Source: Komagataella phaffii GS115 (taxonomy: Eukaryota; Ascomycota; Pichiomycetes; Pichiales; Pichiaceae). From it: a stretch of 64,000 bases of DNA. The notes below the pieces were generated by a model. That model ran no database searches. It was not told where the DNA came from and saw only the letters and a list, made by a program, of their open reading frames with translations. Made by a program: the position numbers and the translations under genes. The DNA is taken from assembly GCF_000027005.1 (NCBI RefSeq), contig NC_012965.1:1909001-1973000 (forward strand), in the 5' to 3' direction. Below are positions 37,983 to 47,215 of this stretch, piece by piece. Numbering within the stretch: the stretch's first letter is position 1; each line of letters starts with the position of its first letter.

Positions 37983-39371
37983 CTAAACCATTGTCACTAA
38001 TTCTTCAGCACTGGTTGGATGGATAGCTACACAGTTGTCAAAATCAGCCTTCGTTGCTCCCATTTTGATGGCCACTCCAAAACCTTGCAAGATCTCTGCA
38101 GATGAGTCTCCAACGATGTGGAGTCCAACCACTTTCTCATTGTCCCCTTGAACAATAAGCTTATAGGCAATGGGAGATTTGTGTTCGGACATGGCATAGA
38201 ACATGGACACAAATTTGGATTGGTAGACCTTAATCTGGTTTTTGCCAAATCGCTCTATAGCCTGCTTCTCTGTCAATCCGATGGATCCAGATTCAGGATG
38301 AGAAAATACAACGGAGGGAACATTGTTGTAATCCATTTTCTGGTCTTTGAATTGATCTCCACCAAATAATCTGTTAGATAGTTTTCTACCAGCAGCGATT
38401 GCGACAGGGGTGAGCTCAACATTTCCAACCACATCTCCAAGAGAGTAGACATTAGGAACATTTGTTCTTTGGTATTCGTCAACAATGATCTGATTTTTAT
38501 CATTCAGCTTGACTCCGATATTGTCTAATCCTAGTCCCAAGAATGACTTTCTCCCAATAGTCCAGATTAATTCATCTACTTGAACTGTCTTTCCAGTAGT
38601 CAAAAGTAAATCTAAGGACCCATCTTCATTTTTGGTAACCTTTGTAACCTGACTCTGTTTATGAACATTGATTCCAGACTTCTCATAGTAAGAAGTTACA
38701 GTTTCTTGGATGATATCGTCAAACTTTCTTAGCACAGTGTCTCCTCTAATGATCAAATGGGTTTCAGAACCCAAACCATTGAAAACACCAGCAAATTCAA
38801 TTCCAATATATCCTGCTCCTACTATGGCCACTCTTTTGGGCTGCTTCTCTAATTTAAAAAACCCATCAGAATCAATACCGAGCTTGACCCCAGTAATTTG
38901 CTCCTCGCTTGGTAAGGCGGTCTGACCTCCTGTAGCAATTAAGATATGGTCAGCAGAGTAAACCGCTTTTTTACCATCATGTAAAGTAACTTCCACTTTT
39001 CCATCGGGGTTGAACTTCGCCCAACCGTATACATAATCCACACCTTCCTTCTCTAAGTTTCTCTCGTATATTCCATTTAGTCTTTTAACGTAAGCATCCC
39101 TTTTCTCCTTCAGTGTGGTCCAGTTAAAGGAAAAATCGCCTGCCACATTAAATCCATAGTCCTTGGCGATTGAGAGCTTTCCAGCCAGATCAGAGGCATA
39201 CCACATGACCTTCTTGGGGACACATCCGACATTGACGCATGTTCCTCCGAGTGCCTTTCCTTCAATCAAAAGGGTCTTTGCACCATGTTTGGCAGCTCTT
39301 CTAGCTGAAGCGACACCTCCTGATCCACCTCCAATGACGAGGTACTTGTAATGCTGGGCAATTGAGGGCAT
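37983..39371 (-). CDS. GLR1: Glutathione reductase
   Basis: NADPH-dependent flavoenzyme reducing GSSG to GSH. 462 residues. FAD-binding GGGSGG at 14-19, redox-active disulfide in GGTCVNVGC (Cys45/Cys50), NADPH-binding [11 protein letters not shown], the second FAD motif YSLGDV, and the C-terminal HPTSAEE with the catalytic His are all present. The codon three triplets upstream of the ATG is a stop (complement of 39381-39383), so there is no in-frame mitochondrial leader like that of the long S. cerevisiae isoform. Divergent from ECM31. Confidence 0.96.
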   Translation of the reverse strand: MPSIAQHYKYLVIGGGSGGVASARRAAKHGAKTLLIEGKALGGTCVNVGCVPKKVMWYASDLAGKLSIAKDYGFNVAGDFSFNWTTLKEKRDAYVKRLNGIYERNLEKEGVDYVYGWAKFNPDGKVEVTLHDGKKAVYSADHILIATGGQTALPSEEQITGVKLGIDSDGFFKLEKQPKRVAIVGAGYIGIEFAGVFNGLGSETHLIIRGDTVLRKFDDIIQETVTSYYEKSGINVHKQSQVTKVTKNEDGSLDLLLTTGKTVQVDELIWTIGRKSFLGLGLDNIGVKLNDKNQIIVDEYQRTNVPNVYSLGDVVGNVELTPVAIAAGRKLSNRLFGGDQFKDQKMDYNNVPSVVFSHPESGSIGLTEKQAIERFGKNQIKVYQSKFVSMFYAMSEHKSPIAYKLIVQGDNEKVVGLHIVGDSSAEILQGFGVAIKMGATKADFDNCVAIHPTSAEELVTMV

Positions 39372-39502
39372 CTTGTAGTCTTATTGGGGGGTATAAAGTT
39401 TGAACAGAGCTGAGAGGCTCGCCTCTTGGTTCGTGCTGTGGCTAGGTCTAGTAGTGTACTTGCTAGTATGTCTACGGCGCTTACAGAGTTTAAGGTACTG
39501 AG

Positions 39503-39509
39503 TGAGTCA
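39503..39509. promoter_or_regulatory. TGAGTCA (Gcn4/AP-1-type) box between GLR1 and ECM31
   Basis: A perfect TGASTCA palindrome 131 bp upstream of GLR1 and 251 bp upstream of ECM31. A bZIP site of this kind suits either general amino-acid control of pantothenate synthesis or oxidative-stress control of GLR1. The remainder of the 389-bp intergenic region shows nothing else distinctive. Confidence 0.45.
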
Positions 39510-39760
39510 ACGTATTCCTTTCCCTGTCGATTCGAATCAGAATAATCTCAAAAACTTTATTCCAATAATCGATAGTGGGCAAACTTAAAGTTGGCAGTAA
39601 ACCATCTTACCGAAAGCACATGGGAAAATCTGAGCCGAGTTCTCGGGACTTTGATCTTTGGAGCAAGATTAGCATGAGAGATGTCCGCGAACAAACTATA
39701 TTCGGGTAAATAACGGTGCATCTCTCGCATTTTTTTCTCTCAACTGCTTGAAAATTAACT

Positions 39761-40684
39761 ATGCTACTATTATTTAAGCGAGCTATACGAAATTACTCTC
39801 AAGTGCCCATATATCCTAAGGCCAAGGTTTCCAGGCAGTCCACTTTGAGAACATTATACTCAAAGTATCAGGATCGTAAGCCTATAAGTGTCATCACAGC
39901 TCACGATTATATAAGTGGAAAATACGCTAATGAGAGCGAGGCAGATGCCGTAATCATAGGAGATTCTCTTTCCATGATCAATTTGGGCTACCAGTCGACT
40001 TTGGAAATGTCTTTTGAAGAGTTCTATTACTGTTGCAAAGCTGCTTGTCGAGCCATTGACAGAAAATTTATAATTGCAGATCTGCCCTTTGGAACTTTTG
40101 AAACATCTGCAGAAGAATGCGGAAGAAATGCCATAAAGTTGATGAAGCTGGGAAAAGTCCAAAGCATAAAGCTGGAGGGCTCTTATGAAATAACAGATCA
40201 AGTGAAGAAGCTTATAGATATAGGAATACCAGTGACTGGTCACGTTGGACTACAACCACAAAAGTTCAACGCCCTAGGAGGTTACAGAGTGCAGGGTAAG
40301 ACTGCAACAGACGCTATAGAGATTTTTAGACAAGCTAAATATCTACAGAGTTTGGGCGTTTCATTATTAGTGTTGGAGGCTATTCCATCTGAAGTTGCTA
40401 AAATCATAACTGAGGAACTGAATCTACCTACTATAGGAATTGGTGCAGGGAAGTATACATCGGGGCAAGTTCTTGTCCAAGGAGACGTATTAGGAATGCT
40501 CAACAATAAACCTGCCAAATTCGTTAGACAATATAAAAACTTCTACCAAGAAGGAATTGACGGTATCAATGAGTACTGCCGAGAACTTAATTCCGACATA
40601 TACCCAGAGGAAGGGACACATACTTATAGCATGGCTCAGGAAGAAGTCAAAGATCTGATTGAAAGAATAAGATCAGAAAAATAA
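39761..40684 (+). CDS. ECM31: Ketopantoate hydroxymethyltransferase
   Basis: First committed step of pantothenate (vitamin B5/CoA) synthesis: alpha-ketoisovalerate plus methylene-THF to ketopantoate. 307 residues; PanB-family (beta/alpha)8 barrel with motifs ISVITAHDYISGKYA, VIIGDSLSMINLGYQST (metal-binding Asp), VTGHVGLQPQKFNALGGYRVQG, LVLEAIPSEVA and IGIGAGKYTSGQVLV. The Arg/Leu-rich N terminus (MLLLFKRAIRNYSQ) could be a mitochondrial targeting signal. Convergent with FMP30. Confidence 0.95.
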   Translation: MLLLFKRAIRNYSQVPIYPKAKVSRQSTLRTLYSKYQDRKPISVITAHDYISGKYANESEADAVIIGDSLSMINLGYQSTLEMSFEEFYYCCKAACRAIDRKFIIADLPFGTFETSAEECGRNAIKLMKLGKVQSIKLEGSYEITDQVKKLIDIGIPVTGHVGLQPQKFNALGGYRVQGKTATDAIEIFRQAKYLQSLGVSLLVLEAIPSEVAKIITEELNLPTIGIGAGKYTSGQVLVQGDVLGMLNNKPAKFVRQYKNFYQEGIDGINEYCRELNSDIYPEEGTHTYSMAQEEVKDLIERIRSEK

Positions 40685-40723
40685 TTTTCTATTTCTATCT
40701 GTATAAATTAGAATACATGTAAA

Positions 40724-41932
40724 TCAGCCAAGTATAGTACTGTCTTGATAGTCTCTTGCTTCGTTCTTATTTTCAGAAGCTGACATATCCAAAATATATG
40801 TTTTGCCACACACCGGAGTCATTATATCATTGTCTCTATCCAGTTTCTGGGCCAAAGCATGGAGTTTCTCTTTTGGTTCTAAAAAGGGTTCACTGGACAA
40901 AACAAACGTTCCCCAGTGAACGCCAAACATTTTACTTGCCTTCAGGTCTTGCATTATCTGGTAAGCTTCGTTAGGATCAATATGCCTTGGCTTCTGATGC
41001 CAGGTGGGACAGTACTGCCCTATTGGTAACATGCAAAGTTTAACAGGGCCATATTTAGCTTGGATTACTTTGAAAAGTTCTGACGTGTAACCAGTGTCAC
41101 CCGCGTGATAAAATACTGGGTTATTTGAATGCAGAACTAAAAACGAACACCACAAAGAGTGATTAGTGTCAAGTATCTTTCTTCCAGACCAATGCATGGC
41201 AGGAAGGCACACTACAGTCAGGGCGTTATCAACTTGATATGTTTCCCACCAATCCATTTCTACTACTCTGTGAATTCCCTTTTTCGCCAGATACTTTCGG
41301 AGACCTAGTGGCACTATCCAGGTCGAGTTATTCCCGATTTTAGGAATCGATGATTCTTCAAGATGATCAGGATGGTTGTGTGAAACCAAAACATAATCAG
41401 TACGGGGCAACTCCTCAAAAGTTACCGGTGATGGAGTGATTCTTTTTGGACCAAGCGTCTTATTGACTAAAAAATTTTCAAACAGAGGATCCGTTAGAAA
41501 TCCGACCTTACCCATTTGCACGTATGAGCAACTTTGACCCAGCCATGTGAAGGTGAGCTGATCTTTTAGATTGATTCCACTTTCATTTTCATGACCATTG
41601 GAGTTGTTCCTCAACAGATCCATATCAGGTCTCACTAGCGGGATGAGTTTTCGAAGTTCAGGTTCACTGTTGGGAAGCCCACCTCTAGTTCGACCTTCAA
41701 ACAATTCCAATATTCTACAAAATGCAAACTCAAATAGCGTCTGACCTCGGTACTCAGAAAATGGATTTTCGAATCGTCCTCCCACCGTGAGCGATGAGTA
41801 CTTGTTCTGAAGATCTTTGATACCTATTTCACGCTTATAAATCTCGTACTTCGTTCGCAGTGAGATATATATGGTGAAAGTTGAGTAGGTAGCTACGATA
41901 GCTAAACCTATTTTGGCTTTTAGGGGAATCAT
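40724..41932 (-). CDS. FMP30: NAPE-PLD-like metallo-beta-lactamase-fold protein (Fmp30)
   Basis: Mitochondrial inner-membrane protein related to N-acyl-phosphatidylethanolamine phospholipase D; linked in yeast to phospholipid (N-acylethanolamine/cardiolipin) metabolism. 402 residues with an N-terminal hydrophobic anchor (KAKIGLAIVATYSTFTIYIS). The metallo-beta-lactamase fold shows TWLGQSCSYVQMG, SHNHPDHL at about 183-190 (metal-binding H-x-H-x-D-H), PAMHWSGR, and FYHAGDTGYTS with a further metal ligand. A late HWGTFVL holds the last His. Start is the first ATG. Confidence 0.9.
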   Translation of the reverse strand: MIPLKAKIGLAIVATYSTFTIYISLRTKYEIYKREIGIKDLQNKYSSLTVGGRFENPFSEYRGQTLFEFAFCRILELFEGRTRGGLPNSEPELRKLIPLVRPDMDLLRNNSNGHENESGINLKDQLTFTWLGQSCSYVQMGKVGFLTDPLFENFLVNKTLGPKRITPSPVTFEELPRTDYVLVSHNHPDHLEESSIPKIGNNSTWIVPLGLRKYLAKKGIHRVVEMDWWETYQVDNALTVVCLPAMHWSGRKILDTNHSLWCSFLVLHSNNPVFYHAGDTGYTSELFKVIQAKYGPVKLCMLPIGQYCPTWHQKPRHIDPNEAYQIMQDLKASKMFGVHWGTFVLSSEPFLEPKEKLHALAQKLDRDNDIMTPVCGKTYILDMSASENKNEARDYQDSTILG

Positions 41933-42198
41933 CAGGCCTCAAGATAGAGAGAGATGTAAAAGAATACTCCAAGATATAGATCGTTATGCGCGACGTCTCA
42001 ATTAATGAGGGAACTTAAAACTACTTAACACCTATTAAGTAATGTAAATCAGGCACAATAAAACGGACGCATCTAAGTGGTTAGTCTACAGATGCCTACT
42101 ACATAGCACTCTGTGGCCGTCATGAAGCAAATAAGATTGCGATTTTTTTTCCCCTTTTTTTCATTTGTACCTCTCCTGATCAGTTTCTATATTCTCTC

Positions 42199-43050
42199 TT
42201 ATTCATCATAAACTTCTTCTATGGTGGCCCTAGGCACTTTCTTAGCAACGGTCTCATTCCTTTTGGAACCAGAATTTCCTTCAGTTGAAGTTGACTCAGA
42301 TTTAGTTTCACCGGCAGTCGTTTCAGATATTTTGTCACCGTTTGTCTTGATCCCATTACCTTTTGACTTACTTTTTTTCTTCGACTTTTCCTTAGGAACA
42401 GAAAAACCATACAGAGGTTGGAAACTTTCAAAAAATCCAACATCCTCAAACAGGTTGGGGAAGATCCATAGTGCATTTGGCAAGATGAGAACGGTAATGC
42501 AAAATATTATCAACCTCACAATTGCTAACAAAAAGAACAATCCAATCAAACCCAATAACCCAGTACTAAGATACCATACTCCCTTCCTCATAAAAGCGGG
42601 CCACAATGGGAACAAAATGACGGCAAAAACTGCTATAACTCCTAAAACTGAGTACAGAGCCAAAAGAGGATTGCTTGGTTGAAAGTTCCAAATAAAGTAT
42701 TTATCGCCCTGTAAAACTGCCTTTTGAGTAACTTTGACAAATGGAGTACCTTTAACAGGTTTCAAATTCTCCGCACGAGCTTGTTGTGTGGAGAGTTTAT
42801 CTACGGGAAGAATCATCCCAGCCTTGATCAATTGTATAAAAATAGCCTGTGCTTGGGAGTCGTCCTTGATCTCTGGCAGAGTTCCTTTACTCTTAGAGAC
42901 CTTCTTAGCATAACTGTCGCTCAATAATGCTCTGATGCATCTCTTATACCTGAAAAAGTCAACTTTGCTTCCACTAGCAGAGTTTATCCCCGTTCTTTGT
43001 TTGAGCAGAGGATGGGTCCTCAAAAATTTTGCGACTGGAACCTGCTCCAT
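42199..43050 (-). CDS. SEC62: ER translocon subunit Sec62
   Basis: Part of the Sec63 complex (Sec62-63-71-72) that supports post-translational translocation through Sec61. 283 residues: a cytosolic N-terminal domain, two closely spaced membrane helices (about 130-150 and 158-189), then a C-terminal cytosolic tail with a KSKKKSKSKGNG basic tract and Ser/Thr-rich region. The N-terminal PVAKFLRTHPLLKQRTGI and FFRYKRCIRALLS are Sec62 hallmarks. Size matches the S. cerevisiae protein. Confidence 0.94.
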   Translation of the reverse strand: MEQVPVAKFLRTHPLLKQRTGINSASGSKVDFFRYKRCIRALLSDSYAKKVSKSKGTLPEIKDDSQAQAIFIQLIKAGMILPVDKLSTQQARAENLKPVKGTPFVKVTQKAVLQGDKYFIWNFQPSNPLLALYSVLGVIAVFAVILFPLWPAFMRKGVWYLSTGLLGLIGLFFLLAIVRLIIFCITVLILPNALWIFPNLFEDVGFFESFQPLYGFSVPKEKSKKKSKSKGNGIKTNGDKISETTAGETKSESTSTEGNSGSKRNETVAKKVPRATIEEVYDE

Positions 43051-43477
43051 AGTATGCTATTGCTGAATTGAAAACTAATACGATACACGTTTACGAAGCT
43101 TTAGGTGTTCAAAAGAGATAGTTCTCCGTTAGCACACGACCAACCGAGATGGATGACTCGCGCCTATGCGATGAGGACGGGGTGAACTCTAGTGCCGAAG
43201 TTGACAGAAACACTTGTGAGCCACACAAGAAGGCTTAGATCGTTCAATACAAAGGGAGAAGACTACAGTCGGAGGCAATCCACAATAGCTCTTTCTAGTA
43301 AGCCCCATTCTTCAATGATTCCTCTATAAAGTCGCCTTTCTCCACGAAGTCTACTATATTATCTGTTATTGGGTCGCACACGCCCATTTTTTTGAAATCC
43401 TTAACATCATCAACTTAGGACTTCCATTTTTTTTCACACACTTGAACCTTTTATTCACATTAAGAACACAACCCAAT
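43051..43477. promoter_or_regulatory. Divergent SEC62/MGR2 intergenic region
   Basis: 427 bp between divergent starts. AT-rich T tracts near the MGR2 start (43427-43456). No ORF, RNA gene or repeat that I can support. Confidence 0.45.
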
Positions 43478-43840
43478 ATGCCCCCAGTGCAGCAGATTCA
43501 GTATGGTCAAGAACAGACCAACTTTCAAAAATTTAAAATGGGACTTATGATGGGCGTAAGTTTTTTTCTCTTTTTTGAGCCAAACGATTGTTTTTCATCT
43601 AACAACTTATAGACCTGTGTCGGGGTAGTCACGGGTGTTCTCTTTGGTGGCTTTGCTGTCATTACCCAAGGTCCTGGTCCTAATGGTGCCATGAGAACCA
43701 TTGGTCAATATATTGCAGGATCTGCAGGTACCTTTGGACTCTTTATGTCCATTGGTTCTGTCATCAGATCTGAGGAGCACGAATTGCTGACGCCAATGCA
43801 AAAGTTCCGATTGAGACTTTTGGAGCAACGCTACAAATGA
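43478..43840 (+). CDS. MGR2: TIM23 gatekeeper subunit Mgr2 (one intron)
   Basis: ROMO1-family inner-membrane protein that gates lateral release from the TIM23 translocase. Exons 43478-43555 and 43613-43840 join in phase 0 for 101 residues. [20 protein letters not shown] is followed by a glycine-rich first membrane helix spanning the splice junction (GLMMG then [13 protein letters not shown]), the RTIGQYI loop, and a second helix ([16 protein letters not shown]). Too short for most ORF calls because of the intron. Lies between SEC62 and the PROPPIN gene. Confidence 0.92.
43556..43612 (+). other. MGR2: Intron of MGR2 (57 nt)
   Basis: GTAAGT donor at 43556, CTAAC branch at 43599-43603, TATAG acceptor ending at 43612; poly-T tract follows the donor. 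Confidence 0.92.
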
Positions 43841-43991
43841 AATTCGTATAGTCCTCTGTCCGTAACTTGTAATATAGTGGTCCAGGAGGCGGCTTCCGCT
43901 GATGTTCCGTTCACTTCCTTTCCCCTCCTGATCACCACCGATCAGGCCCCAACACCTCTACTCATCCTTACACCCAGCTTGCGCGATACCT

Positions 43992-45212
43992 ATGTGTGCA
44001 GATATCCTACAAATGTCCTCTTCCGCTTATCACTCTTATCCCACATATATATCGATGGTAACAGCCACTTTCAATCAGAACAATAGTTGTATTGCTGTTG
44101 GATTTCCAGATTGCTACAAAGTGTACAATTGTGATCCTTTTGGGGAGTGTTTTTCTAAGAACGATGATGGTGGTGCCAGCATTATGGAAATGCTCTTTTC
44201 AACAAGTCTAGTTGCAGTAGTTGGCACTGGAGACAAGCCTAGCACTTCCACAAGAAAACTGAAGATTGTTAATACTAAGAGGAATACTATTATTTGTGAA
44301 TTAAGCTTTTCCACTGCAATTCTTGCGGTCAAGTTGAACAGAAAACGACTGGTGGTCGTCTTGTATGATCAATTGTTTATTTATGACATAAGTTGTATGA
44401 AACAACTAAAGACTATCGAAACGGTCCCCAATAGACTGGCAATTGCCTCCTTAAGTGCTGATGACTCTTCAATTCTTGCATATCCTTCATCAGATTCTAG
44501 TAGTTCCAACGAACGACATCAACTTGGAGAAACCGTTTCCACGGGAGGCTCTGGTGGCGTGGTATTGTATGATGCGTTAAACTGTGAGTTTATTACCATT
44601 ATTGAAGCCCATAAAGCCCAGCTACAGCAAATTTGTTTATCGAAAGATGGGAGTTTGCTAGCAACGACTTCTCATAAGGGGACGCTAATACGAGTTTTTA
44701 GCACCTCGGCTCCATTCGACAAGCTTTACGAATTCAGAAGAGGATCATATCAAGTTAGGATACAGCATCTCTCATTTAGTCACGATAATAGGTACCTCAG
44801 CTGCTGTTCAAATACTGGAACCATTCATTTCTTTAAACTTGACTCGTCATCGACAGAGGAAGATGGCTCTGAAGCTGACAGGGAAGAGCGTCTGATACCA
44901 CAACAAGGTGAGCTCTCTACTGAGGAGTCTACATCAGTTACTAATATATTCTCACAGAAAGGAAAGTACCATTTGAAAGAGTACCTTCAGCAAGTCTCCT
45001 CGAGATTGCCTACCAACGTTCAACAAAACTTTACATCACTAATCGAACCCCAAAGGGACTTTGCCCACATAAAATTACCCTCACCAAGTCCCACAACTAT
45101 AGCTACTATCGACTCTTCCAACAATGTGGTCGTCTTCTCTGGAACCAACCTTTATGTATATCATTTGAAACCAGGCGAGTGCGTACTACTGAAGAAGCAC
45201 TCTCTTACATAG
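43992..45212 (+). CDS. ATG21: PROPPIN-family autophagy protein, Atg21-like
   Basis: PI3P-binding beta-propeller (Atg18/Atg21/Hsv2 family) acting in selective autophagy and vacuolar recycling. 406 residues from the ATG at 43992; Met8 (44013) is an alternative start. Family markers: NSCIAVGFPDCYKVYNCDPF, EMLFSTSLVAVVG, LKIVNTKRNTIICELSF, and the phosphoinositide-binding FRRG at about 248-251 followed by SYQVRIQHLSFS, of the Atg18/Atg21 rather than the Hsv2 type. It lacks the long C-terminal loops of Atg18, so Atg21 is preferred. Paralogue assignment is tentative. Confidence 0.75.
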   Translation: MCADILQMSSSAYHSYPTYISMVTATFNQNNSCIAVGFPDCYKVYNCDPFGECFSKNDDGGASIMEMLFSTSLVAVVGTGDKPSTSTRKLKIVNTKRNTIICELSFSTAILAVKLNRKRLVVVLYDQLFIYDISCMKQLKTIETVPNRLAIASLSADDSSILAYPSSDSSSSNERHQLGETVSTGGSGGVVLYDALNCEFITIIEAHKAQLQQICLSKDGSLLATTSHKGTLIRVFSTSAPFDKLYEFRRGSYQVRIQHLSFSHDNRYLSCCSNTGTIHFFKLDSSSTEEDGSEADREERLIPQQGELSTEESTSVTNIFSQKGKYHLKEYLQQVSSRLPTNVQQNFTSLIEPQRDFAHIKLPSPSPTTIATIDSSNNVVVFSGTNLYVYHLKPGECVLLKKHSLT

Positions 45213-45395
45213 CGAGCCTATAGGTTAACTTATCTGTACTATATTATGTAATCATTAGAGCATAATGCAGATCTCACGTAGATTTTTGCCCTGCTTAGAG
45301 TTGTCTTCCTCTTATTGTTCGAAAGCTTCTTTTGGTCAAGAGCTTATTTAATCTTCTTATGTTTTTATTACACCAATCAAAGTTCACATTCATTC

Positions 45396-47201
45396 ATGTT
45401 TAAGAGTCACCCAACTGTGGCATTGTTTGATATTCGCATCCAGTCTCCTTACAAGGATACTTTGCTAGTCAGTAGCCTAGAGAATGATAACCAGCCCACA
45501 CCTTTATCAGGGTCGCTGGTCTTTTCGTTGTCAGAAGATATAATTGTCAAATCGATAAGTCTTAAGCTTCTGGGTACTTTCAAGCTTGACTTTTTAAAAC
45601 AACTTCATGACAATAACAGATTGGTAGCTACGACTGCGGTAAAGGAAAATGGCACTGTCTTAGAGGTAGACTGGGCAAATTTACTAACAACAAGTGATGG
45701 ATCTATTACGAGTGGCGACTACGGCCAGAAACCAAAATTCAGATATGCTCATCCAACAGATTTTCTCAACGATTTGTTGAATGACCCACATTTACCATCT
45801 AATGATTTTATTGGAGGCAGGAACAACACTAAAATAAATTTTAAAAAAGGACAGCATATAAACTTCCCTTCTTGCCCTCCAAACACAACTCCGTTCGATA
45901 GTTCGGTACAAGGATGTTTGTTTAAGCTAAGTCAAGGGAATTATGCTCTACCATTTCAAGTGTCTCTCCCTGCAAATGTTCCAGACACTGTAGAGGGCTT
46001 GAGATCTGGATCTATTTTATACAAACTTCATGGAGTATTGAATGTGGCTAAAGGCAAAGAGATTTCAACTTATAAGTATTTGAGAATTTTTCGAACTCAA
46101 CTTCAATCATCACTAGCCCTCTCTCAAGAATGTGTTCTGGAGGATAATTGGGCTGACAAACTACAATACCAAATTACTTTACCATCAAAAGGTATTCCCA
46201 TCGCTGGGCAGGCTACTGTCCAGATCTTAATCATACCTTTCACGAAAGAGTTAAAGCTCGGAAAGATAAGGATATCTCTCGAACAGTATTTTTGGCTTCA
46301 GAACTCTCATGCTCAAATATTTGGAGATTCGTCAGTTGTTTTCCGCAAGAATATAGCTGTTTCTACTGATGATCTGGGGCAGGATCGCTGGGATATTTTG
46401 AGAACTTTTGATATACCTTCAAACTTAAAAGAAATAACTCAAAGTGTCGAAGTTAGAGATAATCTGTTAACCGTGAAACATAAACTGAAAATATGCATTG
46501 AACTAATTTTGGATGGGGTCACATCTGAAGTACGAGCATCTGTTCCAGTTACAGTATACATATCAACCAGTAATGATGTTACAGGGCGCTCTATTCAAGT
46601 GGATAAGTTGGGACGATTTAGAATCAAACCAAGGGAAGAGATCAAATTGTTTGGAGATGCAGAGTTTAGAAAACATGTCAGGCCTCCAAATGACCAGCCT
46701 CCTCCAGTATATGACAGCCACGTATACGATCCCAAGCTGGAAGGAACTGCCCCCGCATCACGCTCGCCAATACTCTCGCGTAGTTTGACTCCTCTGGGTT
46801 CTCCAGGGATGACAGATATCGTTGATTCAGAGTTAGAAATATACCCTTTAGAGCTGGATTCTTGTACTTCCTCTCCGAGATTCCAGGACCAGACTATCGA
46901 CAGTAATCCCCCGAATTATATTCGGGCAGTTGGTTCCGATAGTGCAACACCGGATCTTGCTCCATTATATACAGGAGGGTTGGGCCCCGAGGAGCTTAAC
47001 GAGATAAACAACCGATTGAAAGAATTCGGAGTCACTACAACGTCATCTAGCTCAAATACCACTCTTTCATCTAGACCCAAGTTGTTAAAGACATTGTCAG
47101 GAAACAGTTTTTTTAGGAGTAAAAACTTCACTGGCCACACCAAACCTTCATCAGGGCACACAAGTTCGACATCAATTAACAATTTATTGAAGAAGAAGTA
47201 A
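45396..47201 (+). CDS. Alpha-arrestin (ART-family Rsp5 adaptor)
   Basis: Adaptor that recruits the ubiquitin ligase Rsp5 to plasma-membrane transporters for endocytosis. The start used is the ATG at 45396 (MFKSHPTVALFDIRI), 601 residues; the 27 codons before it begin with TTG. Arrestin N and C domains: LVFSLSEDIIVKSISLKLLG, NYALPFQVSLPANVPDTVEG, YLRIFRTQL. Two PPxY motifs lie in the tail (PPVY near 436, PPNY near 504), the usual Rsp5 WW-domain ligands, with Ser/Pro sites around them. Closest to the Rod1/Rog3 group by my reading, but the exact paralogue is unclear. Confidence 0.85.
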   Translation: MFKSHPTVALFDIRIQSPYKDTLLVSSLENDNQPTPLSGSLVFSLSEDIIVKSISLKLLGTFKLDFLKQLHDNNRLVATTAVKENGTVLEVDWANLLTTSDGSITSGDYGQKPKFRYAHPTDFLNDLLNDPHLPSNDFIGGRNNTKINFKKGQHINFPSCPPNTTPFDSSVQGCLFKLSQGNYALPFQVSLPANVPDTVEGLRSGSILYKLHGVLNVAKGKEISTYKYLRIFRTQLQSSLALSQECVLEDNWADKLQYQITLPSKGIPIAGQATVQILIIPFTKELKLGKIRISLEQYFWLQNSHAQIFGDSSVVFRKNIAVSTDDLGQDRWDILRTFDIPSNLKEITQSVEVRDNLLTVKHKLKICIELILDGVTSEVRASVPVTVYISTSNDVTGRSIQVDKLGRFRIKPREEIKLFGDAEFRKHVRPPNDQPPPVYDSHVYDPKLEGTAPASRSPILSRSLTPLGSPGMTDIVDSELEIYPLELDSCTSSPRFQDQTIDSNPPNYIRAVGSDSATPDLAPLYTGGLGPEELNEINNRLKEFGVTTTSSSSNTTLSSRPKLLKTLSGNSFFRSKNFTGHTKPSSGHTSSTSINNLLKKK

Positions 47202-47215
47202 CTGGAAACTGCTTG

